Of a stretch of 64,000 nucleotides of DNA, positions 48,042 through 59,452 are shown piece by piece (the first letter of the stretch is position 1; each line of letters opens with the position of its first letter). The notes beneath the pieces were generated by a model. It ran no database searches, had not been told where the DNA came from, and saw only the letters and a list, made by a program, of their open reading frames with translations. Position numbers and translations under genes: made by a program. The stretch lies in NCBI GenBank assembly GCA_024180945.1, contig JAKSGN010000022.1, forward strand, positions 620,001 to 684,000, written 5' to 3'. The DNA is from Macrophomina tecta (lineage: Eukaryota > Ascomycota > Dothideomycetes > Botryosphaeriales > Botryosphaeriaceae).

Positions 48042-48467
48042 GAACAGAAAGGTGAGCAAGAAAAAGGAAGGCAGATAGATTTTGCATTTCGTTGCCTGGC
48101 GTTACGACCGTAGGGCATTGGGTTTGGGTAAAGAACTGGGATTTGGGAGTTCGGGCTCCCTTGTTGCGGCAGGACGGCTTATGTTCAACCTGTACGATGT
48201 CTTATACTGTGAACGCCTGTTAGAGCGTTTTTGGGATAGAGAATTGAAAGATCTCTTGACTTGAAAACGATTAGGGTGGATGTGCCGCCTGCTCCGGCCA
48301 TTAAGCATTGCTCGTAGGGTATATCTGCGAAAAAAATCAAACATCAACTCGAACTCCCTGCCCTCCATGTAAACCAAGATCCCTTCCGTGCATAACCCAA
48401 ACCCGCCTTCTCTCTGCCTGCCATACTCCCTCCACCACCATTGCTAAGCAAACGTGCTGGAACAAAA
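48042..48467. other. Convergent gap, TVP38 and unknown gene
   Basis: 3' flanks of converging genes. No gene seen. Confidence 0.6.
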
Positions 48468-49100
48468 TCAATCCCACGCCTCGAACCCCTCTCCATCCTC
48501 TCCCTCATCCTCCTCCAATTGCCCTGCCACCGCCCTCCCAACCTTCTCCTTCAGCGCCCGCAGCTCGGCCGCCAGTCCCGCGCCGTTGCCGTTGCCCTTG
48601 AACGCCGCGTGTAGCGCTAGTAGGTCCCTTGCGCGCTGCAGGTCTGCATCGTCCTTCTCGTTCTCGTCCGCGGGCGGGGTGTGCGAGTCGGCGGTTGCTG
48701 CGCTTGTCGAGTTCGGCGAGGTCGTCGGCGCGGAGGTGGTGCTGGCGGAGACGAGGGCGAGGGCGGCGGCGGGGTCCTGCGGCGGGGGGAGTTTAGTTCG
48801 TTTGATTTGGAGGTGTGGGTGGAGCAAGAGGCGGGAGCTTACGCAGACGCGGAGGGAGGTCAGGTCGGAGAGGATTTCGGCGATCTGCATGGCTGTGGTG
48901 TATAGGTTTGGCCTTTGGTCGGGGAGCGCCGGTGTGTTGGAGGTTTCTGGGGAAGCGGGCGGTGAGGTCGGACGGGGGCCTTGGAAGAGCTTGGAGTGGG
49001 CCTCGGGGCTGTGGATGTTGGAGGGGCGGTCCAGGTAGACTGTGGAGTGCGTCGGTGGTGCGGTGTTGACGGTGAGAACGATGATGTGCTCGGTGATCAT
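48468..49100 (-). CDS. Unknown protein, 188 residues
   Basis: I do not recognise this gene. It can be read as one open frame, but a good intron (GTAAGC donor, AACTAAAC branch, CCGCAG acceptor; 48777-48842, 66 bases) lies inside and keeps the frame, so the protein is 188 residues if spliced and 210 if not. The N-terminal part has MITEHIIVLTVNTAPPTHSTV, split by the reader as MITEHIIVLTV and APPTHSTVYLDRP, then YTTAMQIAEILSDLTSLRV, a likely helix. After the intron a Ser/Thr/Ala-rich section leads to an acidic helical C terminus: DADLQRARDLLALHAAF, AELRALKEKVGRAVAG and EEDEGEDGEGFEAWD. The end is heptad-like and could be a short coiled coil used in a complex. Composition of a plausible small complex subunit; no family assigned. 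Confidence 0.5.
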   Translation of the reverse strand: MITEHIIVLTVNTAPPTHSTVYLDRPSNIHSPEAHSKLFQGPRPTSPPASPETSNTPALPDQRPNLYTTAMQIAEILSDLTSLRVCVSSRLLLHPHLQIKRTKLPPPQDPAAALALVSASTTSAPTTSPNSTSAATADSHTPPADENEKDDADLQRARDLLALHAAFKGNGNGAGLAAELRALKEKVGRAVAGQLEEDEGEDGEGFEAWD

Positions 49101-50970
49101 CGGGAGCTTTTTTTTGGGGGGGTGGGTTTGCTGCAGCTTCCCCGGCTGGAAGCCTGTGGCGTCATCGCCCTGCAGTCGGAGAACGTACTAGACTTCCCAC
49201 CTCCTCCGTCCTTGAATAAACGCGATATCGTTCAGCTTATCCCTTTCTCCACAATCACACGAATCAAGGACCCGTCTTCCCACTCTCCAGATCTGGCAGC
49301 TTGTGAAGGCAGAGTTCTGGGTTCAGACAACCCGTAATAAACCGAGCTGAGATGGGATCTGGAGAGACAAGCCAATGCAGCTGGATATGTTGTACCCTGA
49401 GCATTAGACCGTGTCTGTCCTCCGCCCTTCATCACAGTGGGGATCAATGCGGCATACAGGCACAACGCCCTGTGTCAAGAAAATCTCGGCGCATCCCCGC
49501 GCTGCTGCAGTGTACGGCAAGAGACGCAGCATGCCAGCGCAGGAGGATGCGTAAGGCTTGTGCAACTACAAGTGGCCCTGTAGGTTCAACATAAATAGAC
49601 ATGCCGTATCACAAAGGGCTAGGCCCTGCTGCCTGCCGTGTTAAACGGAGTGATGCTGCAGGCGTCACTTTGTTTCTGTAGCGCCCGGCTCATTTTATAT
49701 TTGAAGACTATACCACAGAAGCCTTTGCTCCAGCGGTTGACGGCTCGCTATATGGTATAACAGTGGTCACCATGCAAGGGTGGGGCCTATTGCGTATATC
49801 TTTGGGAAATCAACGCTTATGCTTCATCTAGGGACATTGCACCAGCTCGCAATGAACATACCCTTTGCTCCAAGAGGCACACACTACTCGATTGAGGGGT
49901 AGAAAGCAGCAGGTATAACTCGCCCGCGCCTTGCCCAGCCCTTTTCTCGACGTGCGTCAAACGTCCGCTGCACAGTTGCGAAGTCACTCCACCATCCACC
50001 AGGACCGAGAACGTCAGCCCGGGCGTTCACATTCTCGTGAATACCGCCGGTACACTCTTGCTCAGCGGAAGCAACTATTTCGTGCAAAATGTGTAGATGC
50101 TCTGGCTTTTTCAAGGCACTTTCAAGCCACCGCTTGCCACTTTCATGGATCTATGACATTATTGCGGTGAATTACCAAGGCCTGAAGTGCCCATCGATCC
50201 AGCCTCGCTGCCGGCGATAGCCTCGGGCGAAGTGTCCCAGAGGGCGCATCTGCTGCTGACGTGCGCGCATATCCTCGTCGAAGTAGCTTGGCGGGAGGTA
50301 TGCTCGACTCGGTTGGCAATTTATGTACCATTGGTTTGCCCTTTCAGCATGGCTACCGTGAGGAAGGTAATGGCGAGAGGGCTGTGACTGCATTCTAGCT
50401 ATTATGTAGGAAAGGATTTGTGAATAGGCCTTTAGGTTATTTGGTGAATATTTGGGAATTTCGGTAAGGTGCCAGAAGGGGGTTTGGCGAGCCTCCCTAC
50501 GGAAATTTGGGAAGGCCTTTTAAGCAAGATCTAGTAACCAATGCAAAAGAATGGCACGAGACACGCGCCAAAAGACATAGTTGTCTCTTTGTATGCTAGT
50601 CGCGCACCTGAATAGAAATTTAAACATTAGCAAAGACAATGAGCGGGTGTACTGTATCACATGTGGCTGTTGAGCAAACGTCGCGTTAGAGATATGGGGT
50701 ACTCAACTTTAATACAAAGTAGTTAATCTGATGGCAAAACAAGGTTCATGTATGCACTCTAGCACGGGAGAGGGGGAACAGTGTCTGTGCTTGGTCTCAA
50801 AACATGGAATTACTCTTTTCTGCACCAAACCCGTCCACTTCTAAAATGCCCCGACACCATGATCATACGCCACAAATGCATCAACGCTCGCTCCACCATC
50901 AAGCAACTCCTTAAGCCCTTTTCTTTTGCCATACACCCCCTAGTTCCTCCTAGCATCACTCTCCCAGCCA
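49101..50970. other. 1.9-kb gene-poor gap with possible coding remnants
   Basis: Between an unknown minus-strand gene and VPS53. Two short minus-strand frames (50393-50172 and 50114-49884) have protein-like composition, listed separately. Otherwise AT-richer than neighbouring genes, without long frames. Confidence 0.45.
49884..50393 (-). pseudogene. Possible remnant of an unidentified gene
   Basis: Two minus-strand frames sit close together. The right one (50393-50172, 73 residues) has RANQWYINCQPSRAYLPPSYF and GHFARGYRRQRGWIDG; it is quoted here only in parts: NQWYINCQPSRAYLPP, YFDEDMRARQQQ. The left one (50114-49884, 76 residues) has HLHILHEIVASAEQEC, ENVNARADVLGPGGWW and TFDARREKGWARRG. 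Tryptophan-rich motifs of this kind (GGWW, RGWIDG) are unusual in non-coding DNA. They are in different frames with stops between them, so an intact gene is unlikely unless an intron joins them. No family recognised. May equally be chance. Confidence 0.3.
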
Positions 50971-53679
50971 TCAATCCCCCAATCCCGTCCCCGTCCGCCC
51001 AAACCTCCCAAAACTGCCAACATCCCTCCTGAAAAACTTGCCGATATTCTTCAAATTCTCGTTCAAATTGGCGCCCGACCCAATAACCGGACTCCCATCG
51101 CCCGGCGCACCACCACCACCATTCCCCTGCCCGCCGATGCCTCTCTCCGCCTGCGCCATAGCCGGAATAACGTTTCCCGCGCCCACCGGGCCACTGACGC
51201 CAAATCGATCAACACCATCCCTCGCGGCACTCATGATGCCAGACGCAAACGTCGCCGGGTCAAAGCCACCCTTGGCGCCCAAGCCCATACCAGCGAGCAG
51301 AGGGCCCGCTGTGCCGCCGCTGCTACCACCCAGCGATCCCGCGCCGAGTGCGGGCGTGGCGGAGCCGATGGAGAGCGGGGTGAGCATGGGGCTGTTCGGG
51401 GGCAGATTGGCGTGGGCGGGAGACTGGCGGTGGGCGATGAAGAGGTCGACGAGGGCGGATTGTTCGCTCTTGCGGATGCCTTTGAGGTCGAGGATCTTGC
51501 GGAAGTTTGTGTCGGAACGGTCGGCGATGTGGATGAGGTAGGCCTGCACGAGAGCTTCTGGCGGTGAGGGGCGGACCTGGAGGGTTTTGAGGAGGGGGTC
51601 GAGTTTGGAGAGGGATTGGTTGACGCGTTTGACGAAGCTGTGAATGTCGGGGGTTTTTGTTAGTGTCATCCTGAGCTATGGGGTTGATTGTATAGAGAAA
51701 AGCGGGGGATAGAACTTACGCCGCCGGGGGCTGCGCTCCTGGGTCCTCGCTGTTGATTGTTGAGAGCTCTGTGAAGCCCTTCTTCAGGACGTACGAGTCC
51801 AGGAGCATCTGCTCGGCACCAACCTCCGAAACGGGCCGGCACTGCACGATGCTGAGGATGTACGTGTGGACCATCGCATCTACCAGATTGTCCAAGAAAG
51901 ACCGCGCGTACGTCTGCTTGTGCAAATACTTGAGGATCTCGGCTGCCCGCTCTTTGATATGCCGAAGGAGCTCGCCGACATAGCCAGACTGATCGCCTAC
52001 ACTCTCGAGCTTGCTCCAAGGTGTATTTCGCATCTCTCGCCATCCAGGTTCACAGTCGATCTCAACCTTCCGCACAAGCGCGCGAACGGAGGAGCTGGCG
52101 ATTCCCATAAATAAGTCTGCCTGGCCTTGCAGGTCCACCTTCTCCTTGTATTCATCATCAATCTTGCTCTTCAATTTCTCCTCCAGTTGATTGCATGTCG
52201 AATAGCAATAGTCCGCCGTGTTCAGAATTAATATTATGTCTTCAATTGAGGTCTTTTCCGCAAGAAAGTAGAAAAGCACTTGATTGGCATAAGCGTCGAG
52301 GTGCCGGGCGAACGTTCTTGACAGCTCCAATAGTCTAATGCCGGTCGACAGTTTCGCACACTGTGCCATAGCTGTCCGGTAAAAGTGGAAAAGCTCGGTG
52401 GAGGAATGGATGACTGATTGTGGCGAGAATTCTTCGTCTTCGTTCCGTAGAGGCTGTTGCCGGTATTTTGGCATTAGTGCAGCGAGCTGCTTGTCCTGAG
52501 ACTCGACCCAGAGGCTCATGTAGGGCTCGAACGCCTCGGAAATGGCCTGTCTGAAGGACGTTTGGCTGTCCTCTCTCGACACAATCGTATCCATAGAGGA
52601 GCGAGACTCGTTCGAGAAGCGCCGCTCGAGACTGTGCTCAAAGTCCAGCGTCTCCTGCAAACACGACAACAGCAGGTTCACGTCCAACGACTGTCCCGTC
52701 TGCCTCATTTTGCGCTGCAGGATACCCTTGAAATCGTCTCTCGTCCCCTCGCAGAAGGCATTTGCCAGCATCTCATTGACCCTCCAGTGCGGCGGGAAGA
52801 GCACAGCATGCTCGCTGTCGTACGTCTTCAACATGCGATTGAACCACGAGTACCGGCGTGAAATATTGTCCAGCGAGCCCGCCTCATCGCTGCCGCGGAA
52901 GACGTGGCGGTACTCGCGCAGCTGGGTGTTGCAATACCAGTTGACAAGGCGCGTGCGCGCATGGTCGCCCAGCGCATCCATAACCATGCACGCTTCGGCC
53001 AGCATGCCGCGGCGCTGGGCGACCTCGCTCTTCGCAAACGTAACCTCAAAATCCTCGCAGATCTGCTCGAGCAGCTCGCGCTGCAGATCGGCGACGTTGC
53101 GGCTGAGGGTGGCGATTTGGTCGATGGAGCGGTATGTCTTGAAGTGGGCGACGAGCTGGAGCACAGCCTGCAGCAGCTGAGCGCATTCGCGGTACTGGCG
53201 CGTCTTGCTGAGGCCGCGCAGCTGCTCGTAGGCCGTCGTCAGCATCTGCAGGCGCTTGAGCGCCGTCATCGACAGCGTCAGGTTGCGCTTGGTGTTGTCG
53301 AGCCGCTTGATGTCGGCCGTCATGTCGGTGATGGCCTGCTCGGTGCGCACGGCGCGGTCGCGCACATCTTCGATCTTGCCGAAGAGCTCGTCTAGCTCCT
53401 GCTTCGCGTTCTGGATGTGCCGCACGCTCTCGGCGTCGGACAGGCTCTGCTGGCCGACGACCTCGGCGATGTCCTCGTCCAGGTCATATTCGTAGGCGCG
53501 CAGAGCGGCGGCGGTCGGCTCGATGGAGGAGAGGGTGGAGGGGTGGGAGAAGATCTGGTTCAGGTGGTCGATGGGGTTGTAGTCGGCTGGCAAGCGGGAT
53601 CAGAAGGAGTCGGGGGATGGAGGGGCAGAGGTGGGCTACCGGAATCCAGCGACGCTGACGGTGCTGCAGTCGCCGACAT
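50971..53679 (-). CDS. VPS53: GARP tethering complex subunit Vps53
   Basis: Predicted 868 residues in three exons: 53679-53640, 53586-51720, 51670-50971. Vps53 is a CATCHR-fold subunit of the GARP complex, which tethers endosome-derived vesicles at the trans-Golgi. The true start is in a 40-base first exon (MSATAAPSASLDS); without it the frame opens at a TTG. The N-terminal rod region has DYNPIDHLNQIFSHPSTL, VVGQQSLSD, AKQELDELFGKIEDVRDRA (19), DIKRLDNTKRNLTLSM and QYRECAQLLQAVL, close to the Vps53 N-terminal family. The middle has YRHVFRGSDEAGSLDNISRR and FPPHWRVNEMLANAFCEG. The third exon begins MTLTKTPDIHSFVKRVNQSL and ends in a Gly/Pro/Ser-rich tail with FGRFGRTGTGLGD. Introns are 53 and 49 bases. 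The Gly-rich C-terminal extension is longer than in yeast (822 residues). Confidence 0.92.
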
Positions 53680-54198
53680 GAAGTCAGTCTACGATCGCAT
53701 GGACTAGATGCAGAAGCACGCGGACCTTCGGTGTTGCGGAGAGGGCGGGCGACTGCTGGGCTCGTGCAGGAGATTGTGCCCCGGGTCGGCATGCAACCGT
53801 GGTTAGTTCGAGGTTGACGTCGCGGGCGAGCAGTTCAATTCCGGGGTTGCATGGAGCTGGGAGCAGGGGACCGCGCTAGCTGGCCACTCCACCGTCCAAG
53901 CTCCCCGATTGGGATGCCGATGCCCCTCACGTCGACGGCTCACATATGAATTAATTGCCAGAGCCTTTTGTTCCAGGAGCCAGCCTGAAGATTACTCGTC
54001 CGTCTAGCGTATGCTTTACATTAAACGTGCAGTCCTGACCCATGGAGATGCTGCCCCCTCCCCAACCCAACGCTAGACGCCACCCGCAATCCAAAAGCAA
54101 TATTTTAGTCCCAAGGGCTGCCCGTGCCCTTCTCAATTGCTGGACCCTTCCAAAGATGATATAGCCTTCTGTCGAAACCCTGGCTGCGACGCCCGCTC
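53680..54198. other. Gap between VPS53 start and chitinase end
   Basis: Contains the VPS53 promoter and the chitinase 3' flank. No gene seen. Confidence 0.6.
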
Positions 54199-55711
54199 TC
54201 AGCTGTGCATACCCACGTATCCATTCCACACCAGGCTGCTTTGATTGTCCGTCTTGTCGCCCGTGCCCGTCCAATAAAACAGACCCGCGAGGCGATTCTG
54301 CTTCACGTAATCGGCCTTCATCCTGATCGTCCGCGCGTTGTCGTACGTGACGAATCCACCATCTCCGCCGACGCAGAATGCCGCCCCCGTGTTCTCGTCG
54401 ACATACTCCTTGGAGTCCGGACGGGGCAGGTCTTTGTACTCAAACGTGCCTTCCTCGCCTGCGTGCCCGCTGTACGAGTGTCCGACGCCACGCGTCCCTG
54501 TGAACGAGCGGCCGTATGCTGGCACGCCCAGCAGGATCTTGTGCGCTGGAACGCCATGGGAGATGAGATAATTGACGGCGCTGTGGCACGACAACTGACA
54601 GTGCTGGTTGTGCGGACGCCTTGGGGAATACAGCTGAGCGTGGTGCTCCGTGCTGGGGACCCAGGGGCCGGAGAAGTCGTAAGTCATGACGTTGACTAGG
54701 TCGAGATAATACGAGGCCGCCGCAAGGTTGATGTGCTGCAGGCACCATTCTCCGCACCCAATGGCAGAAGTAAGGGTGTACTGTGGGGCCGGGAGGTATG
54801 CGCGGAGTGTGGCTAGTAGCCGGACGTAGTCGCCGCCTTGCTGAGAGTTGTTCGGATGTTCCCAGTCGACTAAGTACTGATGTTAGAAAGCTGATACATG
54901 TGACTGCCGTGCATAGTCACGGCTTAGAAGTGGCATTGGACCGGGGACAAAAGTAACGAAGCGGACGTAGAAATGGCAACCAGTGGCATGACTCCGAAGC
55001 ACACTCGCGAGAGCAAGAATAGAAACCCCACGGGTTTATTGCTTAAGGCACTGAAGCAGAAGAAGCGCAAGTGAAGTTGGAGCACCCTCCAAGGGCAAAT
55101 TCTTTTCAGACATACAACCACATGACCCTTGTGAATCACTGAGTGATGGAGGTTTGATGGAGCGCTTGGACGGTTGCAACCGGGAGAGCCGGAAAGGAAA
55201 AGTCTAACTTACCATCGATGCCGTCAAGCCCATAGTTCACGACCAACTCTTTTGCCGTCTGAGCAAAGCGCTCACGTGTCTCATCGCAGCTCGCAGCGGC
55301 TGGGAAAGGCTCGCTGGCCGCACCACCTCCGCCGACGGAAAGGACAACCCTCAAGACGGAGTACTTCTTTTTGAGCTCGGCAAATGAACGCAGACAGCCC
55401 TGGGTGCCGTCGACTTCGATCTGACTGTCGGCCCACTCGTCACTCAGGAACACCGTGCCGTCGGGCTTAACGTGGGCAAAGGCGTAGAAAGCGTGGGAGA
55501 TGACGTCAAACTTGAGCGACGAAGGCGGCAGGCCCTTGTAGATGTGCCAATTGGGGTAGTAGACGCCATTGAAGTACATGTTGATTGAGGGTGTGTCGAA
55601 GAAAGCGCTGCCGGCCGCGTCTCCAAATCTGTGAGCCTGGTGACCTGGAGCTGAAGGAGGGTCCTCCAGGAGGCGGCGGTTGGGAGGCCTGGGGCCGAAG
55701 ATGCTAAGCAT
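54199..55711 (-). CDS. Glycoside hydrolase family 18 chitinase
   Basis: Predicted 389 residues from two exons, 55711-55213 and 54869-54199, separated by a 343-base intron. GH18 chitinases cleave beta-1,4-linked N-acetylglucosamine, using the Glu of DGxDxDWE. Here that motif is DGIDVDWEHP, with the intron inside the codon between DGID and VDWE. Other fold signatures are VYYPNWHIYKGLPPSSL (17) at the start of the barrel, VLSVGGGG (beta-3), NVMTYDFSGPW (beta-6), and GLFYWTGTGDK at the end (the conserved Trp of beta-8). It looks catalytically complete. It belongs to fungal subgroup A, one catalytic domain and no LysM or binding module. I see no signal peptide: the N terminus is MLSIFGPRPPNRRL. 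The alternative Met at MYFNGVYYPNW (55579) also lacks one. Role could be wall remodelling, autolysis or an internal function. Confidence 0.88.
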
Positions 55712-57551
55712 GCTCGATTGGGCTTAGGCCGGTCTGAAGGCTGCGCTTGCTCGGCGGAACGGCACGCGTTGCGGAAGTGCTGGCGAGACAAAACGGCTGG
55801 CCGGCTGTCTGTGCGAGATGGGCTTGCGAGGGAAGCGGAAGAAACGGAAACCTGTGCGGCGAGGGCGTGCCGGGTCCCAGGCTTCATAAAAGCGCGGGCG
55901 CGCGCGCGGCAGCGGAGACGACTGGCGACGGCGGAGGATGTGATCGTCTCTGCCTCGAACTAGCATTTTTGGCGCTCCCGTTAGCACAGGATGCCGTGGC
56001 GCAGGCGCGCGCTGCTTGCTTGGGAGCACTTTGGGCGGGATTATGCGAGACATCCAGTCTAGGGGCGCTACTTACGCAACTGGCATTTCCCATTGTGGCA
56101 TTCTCCTCGCCAAAAGCAGGTTTTGGAGCGGCGCCGCGCGGTGGATATATACCTCAAGGCTCCACGCCGGCGGCCCTGCGGCGTTGAGAGCAAAAAAAAA
56201 AAAAAAGACCAGATGCTGCTGGCCCGCGGCGCAGGGTCTGGGGCTACTTGTCCACCTGCAACCACCCACAGCAGGCATCCTAGAGCAAGCAGCTGCCACT
56301 GATGAAGCGATCACTCGACCCGGGATGTGATCAGTGTCTCAACCGCCGCCAGCTCCTCCGCGGAATGGCTCCCGCGCCGCCTGGGCGCCCGCCCCAAAGC
56401 AAGTGATGCTGCTGTGATAGCCAGGGTGCTGAGCACGGGTCCACCCACAGCGCCGCGCAAAGACGTGCACACGGCCGGGGAAGCGTTGCTCGCTGATATC
56501 AGAATGACAGCAGCCGTACACCTCGGAGCCAATAGCCGTTGCGGGAGCGATCACAGGAGCTTCCTCCGCGAGATCTGGTTTGAGGCTCGGAGATCTGCCT
56601 GAGTGTCGGAGCGGACTCCTGCGCCGGACCGTGAGCTCAACATCAGCAGCTTCATCATCGTGAAAGCGGAGCTTTCCAGCCACACTCCAGCTGCAGGCGC
56701 ACACGTTTGTGGGATAGGTTGGCTAGCCGAATCGGAGTGTGTGAAGATCTTTGTCGCCCTGATACGGGGCGCGCATGCAAGGCTCCCGGCGAGGAGGCTC
56801 CGAGGGTGGATGGCGCGATGTGATTTGTCTGGCCGTCGTGCGGAACTTTTAGCCGTCGCGGCTTCTTGTTGGCAGTGGAGAGCAGTGGAGAGATCACGCT
56901 CCATCCCTCGGTGGCGCTGCTGATGGCTAGTGCGAGCTGGGCCGCGAGAGCAGGGTGTGTGCTGAATGATCAGATGGAGGGGAGAGCGAGGCCAATTGGA
57001 TGTGTTGGGCCGGCGTCTTGTATGCTCTCGACACACATAGTATGAAAGCCGGCGGGCAGGCCTAGGCGTTTTCGCCTCGCGCCAGCAAGAGGGCACTCGA
57101 GCATGGCGGAGCTAGAGATTGGCATGCGAGGGACATGCCGGAAGCCTCCAGCTCGCAGAGATGTGATCTGCATTCGTCTGATAGCTGCATGGCATTGCGC
57201 AGCTGCGCCTTCCTGTCAGGTCGGCCACAAGGGCCCAAGACAGGCCGGGACTCCGCGGGATGGGAGTTTCCGCCGAGCCGTCTGACCCCTCCGGATTTGT
57301 ATGCATTATTGGCGCTCAGTGGCGACGCTCAACTCGGTCGCTTCACGTGCCGCGCGAGCTCTGTGCGACGGCCAGCAGCAGCGGCCGCGGTTTAGCCTTA
57401 CCAGCTTGGCTCACAGCTCCCGCCTGCAGATCGCCGTGCTACTTGCCTGCCGCAGTGCTTCGATCAACCGCTTTGCATGCGGCAAGGTACCTGCGCATAG
57501 CAAACAACCGCTGCCATCCAAACCAGCCGTGGCCAGCCCAGACCCCGCACC
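55712..57551. other. Divergent GC-rich gap, chitinase and YTH1
   Basis: 1.8 kb with a 15-base A run at 56192. Numerous overlapping frames without protein features on both strands. Promoters of both flanking genes are expected here. No gene recognised. Confidence 0.5.
56192..56206. repeat. Poly-A tract
   Basis: Fifteen consecutive A bases in the divergent gap. Confidence 0.75.
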
Positions 57552-58507
57552 ATGGCGGTCGAGCTCCAGCAGCAGCAGCACCAGCAGCAGCCCTTCGGCG
57601 GCAACAGCTCCGCCGCCACAGCACCAGCGCCGCCGCTGGCCCAGCGCATCCTCCAGCCCGACAAGCAGCCGCGCTTCAACTTCAGCTTCAACGACTTCCT
57701 CAGGCGCGAGTACCGCTTCGGCCTCGACCCCTCCAGGCCCGTCTGCAATGCCTTCAAGCAGGGCCACTGCCCTCTGGGCAACGCCTGTCCGGACAAGCAC
57801 CCCACCTCCTCCGCCTTCAACAAGTACGTCTCCCCCCGAGCCCTCGGACAAGTCGTCTCGCCCCAGCCCCAATACACTCAACACACCCAGAGCACCCCGC
57901 GAGCACCAAATCGGAATTCCTACTAACCCACTTCCGCACCCCCCACAGCTCCTTCCACGGCAGCCTCGTCTGCAAGCACTGGCTGCGCGGCCTGTGCAAA
58001 AAGGGCGAAGCCTGCGAGTTCCTGCACGAGTACAACCTGCGCCGCATGCCCGAATGCAACCACTACTCGCGCCACCTGACGTGCTCCAACGGCGACGACT
58101 GCCTCTACCTGCACATCGACCCGGAGTCCAAGCGCCCGCCCTGCCCGCACTACGACCGCGGCTTCTGCCCGCTCGGCCCGCGCTGCGCCAAGAAGCACGT
58201 CCGCAAGGACCGCATCTGTCGCTTCTATCTCGCCGGGTTTTGTCCAAATGGGAAGGCGTGTACCGAGGGCGCGCACCCGAGGTGGCAGGATGATTTGAAG
58301 AAGCCGGAAGTCAGGGCCGAGAAGACGGCGGAGGAGTTGGAGAGGGAAAGGGCGCAGAGGGAGGAGGAGGCGCGGCGGGAGGAAGAGAGGGAGAGGGAGA
58401 GGTTTGAGGAGAGGAATCCTGGGATGGGCGGGCCTGGCAAGTTTGGCGGGAGAGGTGGGTGGCCGAGGGGGAAGAAGAGGGGTGGTAGGGGAAGGGGGAG
58501 GTACTAG
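57552..58507 (+). CDS. YTH1: Cleavage/polyadenylation factor Yth1 (CPSF30)
   Basis: Predicted 276 residues from two exons, 57552-57823 and 57949-58507 (125-base intron with ACTAAC branch site). Yth1 is the zinc-finger subunit of the polymerase module of CPF that recognises the poly(A) signal and tethers Fip1. Five CCCH fingers are visible between about residues 60 and 215: [20 protein letters not shown] (20), [41 protein letters not shown] (one residue over in length, so given as ECNHY...[11 protein letters not shown]), [20 protein letters not shown] and [21 protein letters not shown] (ICRFY...GAH). The N terminus is Gln-rich ([11 protein letters not shown]) and an [17 protein letters not shown] segment precedes finger 1. 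The tail is highly charged (EEL/ERE repeats) and ends in Arg/Gly repeats (RGGRGRGRY). Length fits the family. The intron splits an Asn codon between fingers 1 and 2. Confidence 0.94.
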
Positions 58508-59452
58508 GGCGATGCCTTAGAAACTTTTTAGCGTGGGAGCATGATACCCGGTACGACTGCAGTTCTCGAGATGAGACAGTTTCGTATGAGGAGAGAAGCA
58601 TCACACACGTACGGCTGAACAAAAAAGGATATCAAGGGACCCTTCACGAAAGGACATAGCATGGAGTTCGGCTTTGGGGTTCGGGTATTTAGAATATGAT
58701 GCGTCAATGATTATCGAGTCTTCCACGTCTCGGGCTTGTGATATACGATATGTTGCGAATGCTTATTTGCCAATACAGCCCAAAAAAAAAAAAAAAAAAA
58801 AAACTCATCTAATCAGTACTGGGGTCTCGTGGATCTGGAAGCCCAAAATCCCGACCTGACCATGCCCAATGGTGCCCCATAAACTCGACAACAGAAACTT
58901 TGGCAATAGATCTTGTCTTACCTTTAAATATCACTGGAAGCGTACGACTGGGCAGTGTTAGATACGCGTTGGCCTCACAGGATCTCTCAATCGCATTGAT
59001 ATGCTTTTGACGCAACGCATGACGTTAGAGCAAGCATCAATGTGCAATCGCTCCTCAATCATTCCGGTGACGTTTTCTTAACTCGTCATATCTTAACATG
59101 GTGCGGCAAAAATATCAATCGCTGGTCACGCTTGTCGAGCATTAAGGTATCAGTCACCAACTGCCTTACGGTTGGTATATATGAACTGCCACAAAGATGA
59201 AAGTTAAATTAATATCCGGAGGCTATTTGCCTATGGACTACGAAACTTAACTTGTTGGCCATCTATAGCGCAGAGCGAATTGTGACTATCAAGCCGTAGG
59301 CACAAGGAGAGAGCAACGCCACCATCCATCACCCGCCAGTAAAAAGTAGTCACTAAAGCGCACCGCATCCACACGACAATCGACAAACTGCCGTGCTATA
59401 GCCTCTGAGATGAGATAGTCTATTGTATTTGAATTGATACCTTTCTACCCTG
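58508..59452. other. Convergent gap, YTH1 and Smr gene
   Basis: AT-rich, about 0.95 kb, with 3' flanks of both genes and a long A run at 58781. No gene recognised. Confidence 0.6.
58781..58803. repeat. Poly-A tract
   Basis: About 22 to 23 consecutive A bases, 270 bases after the YTH1 stop. Confidence 0.8.
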
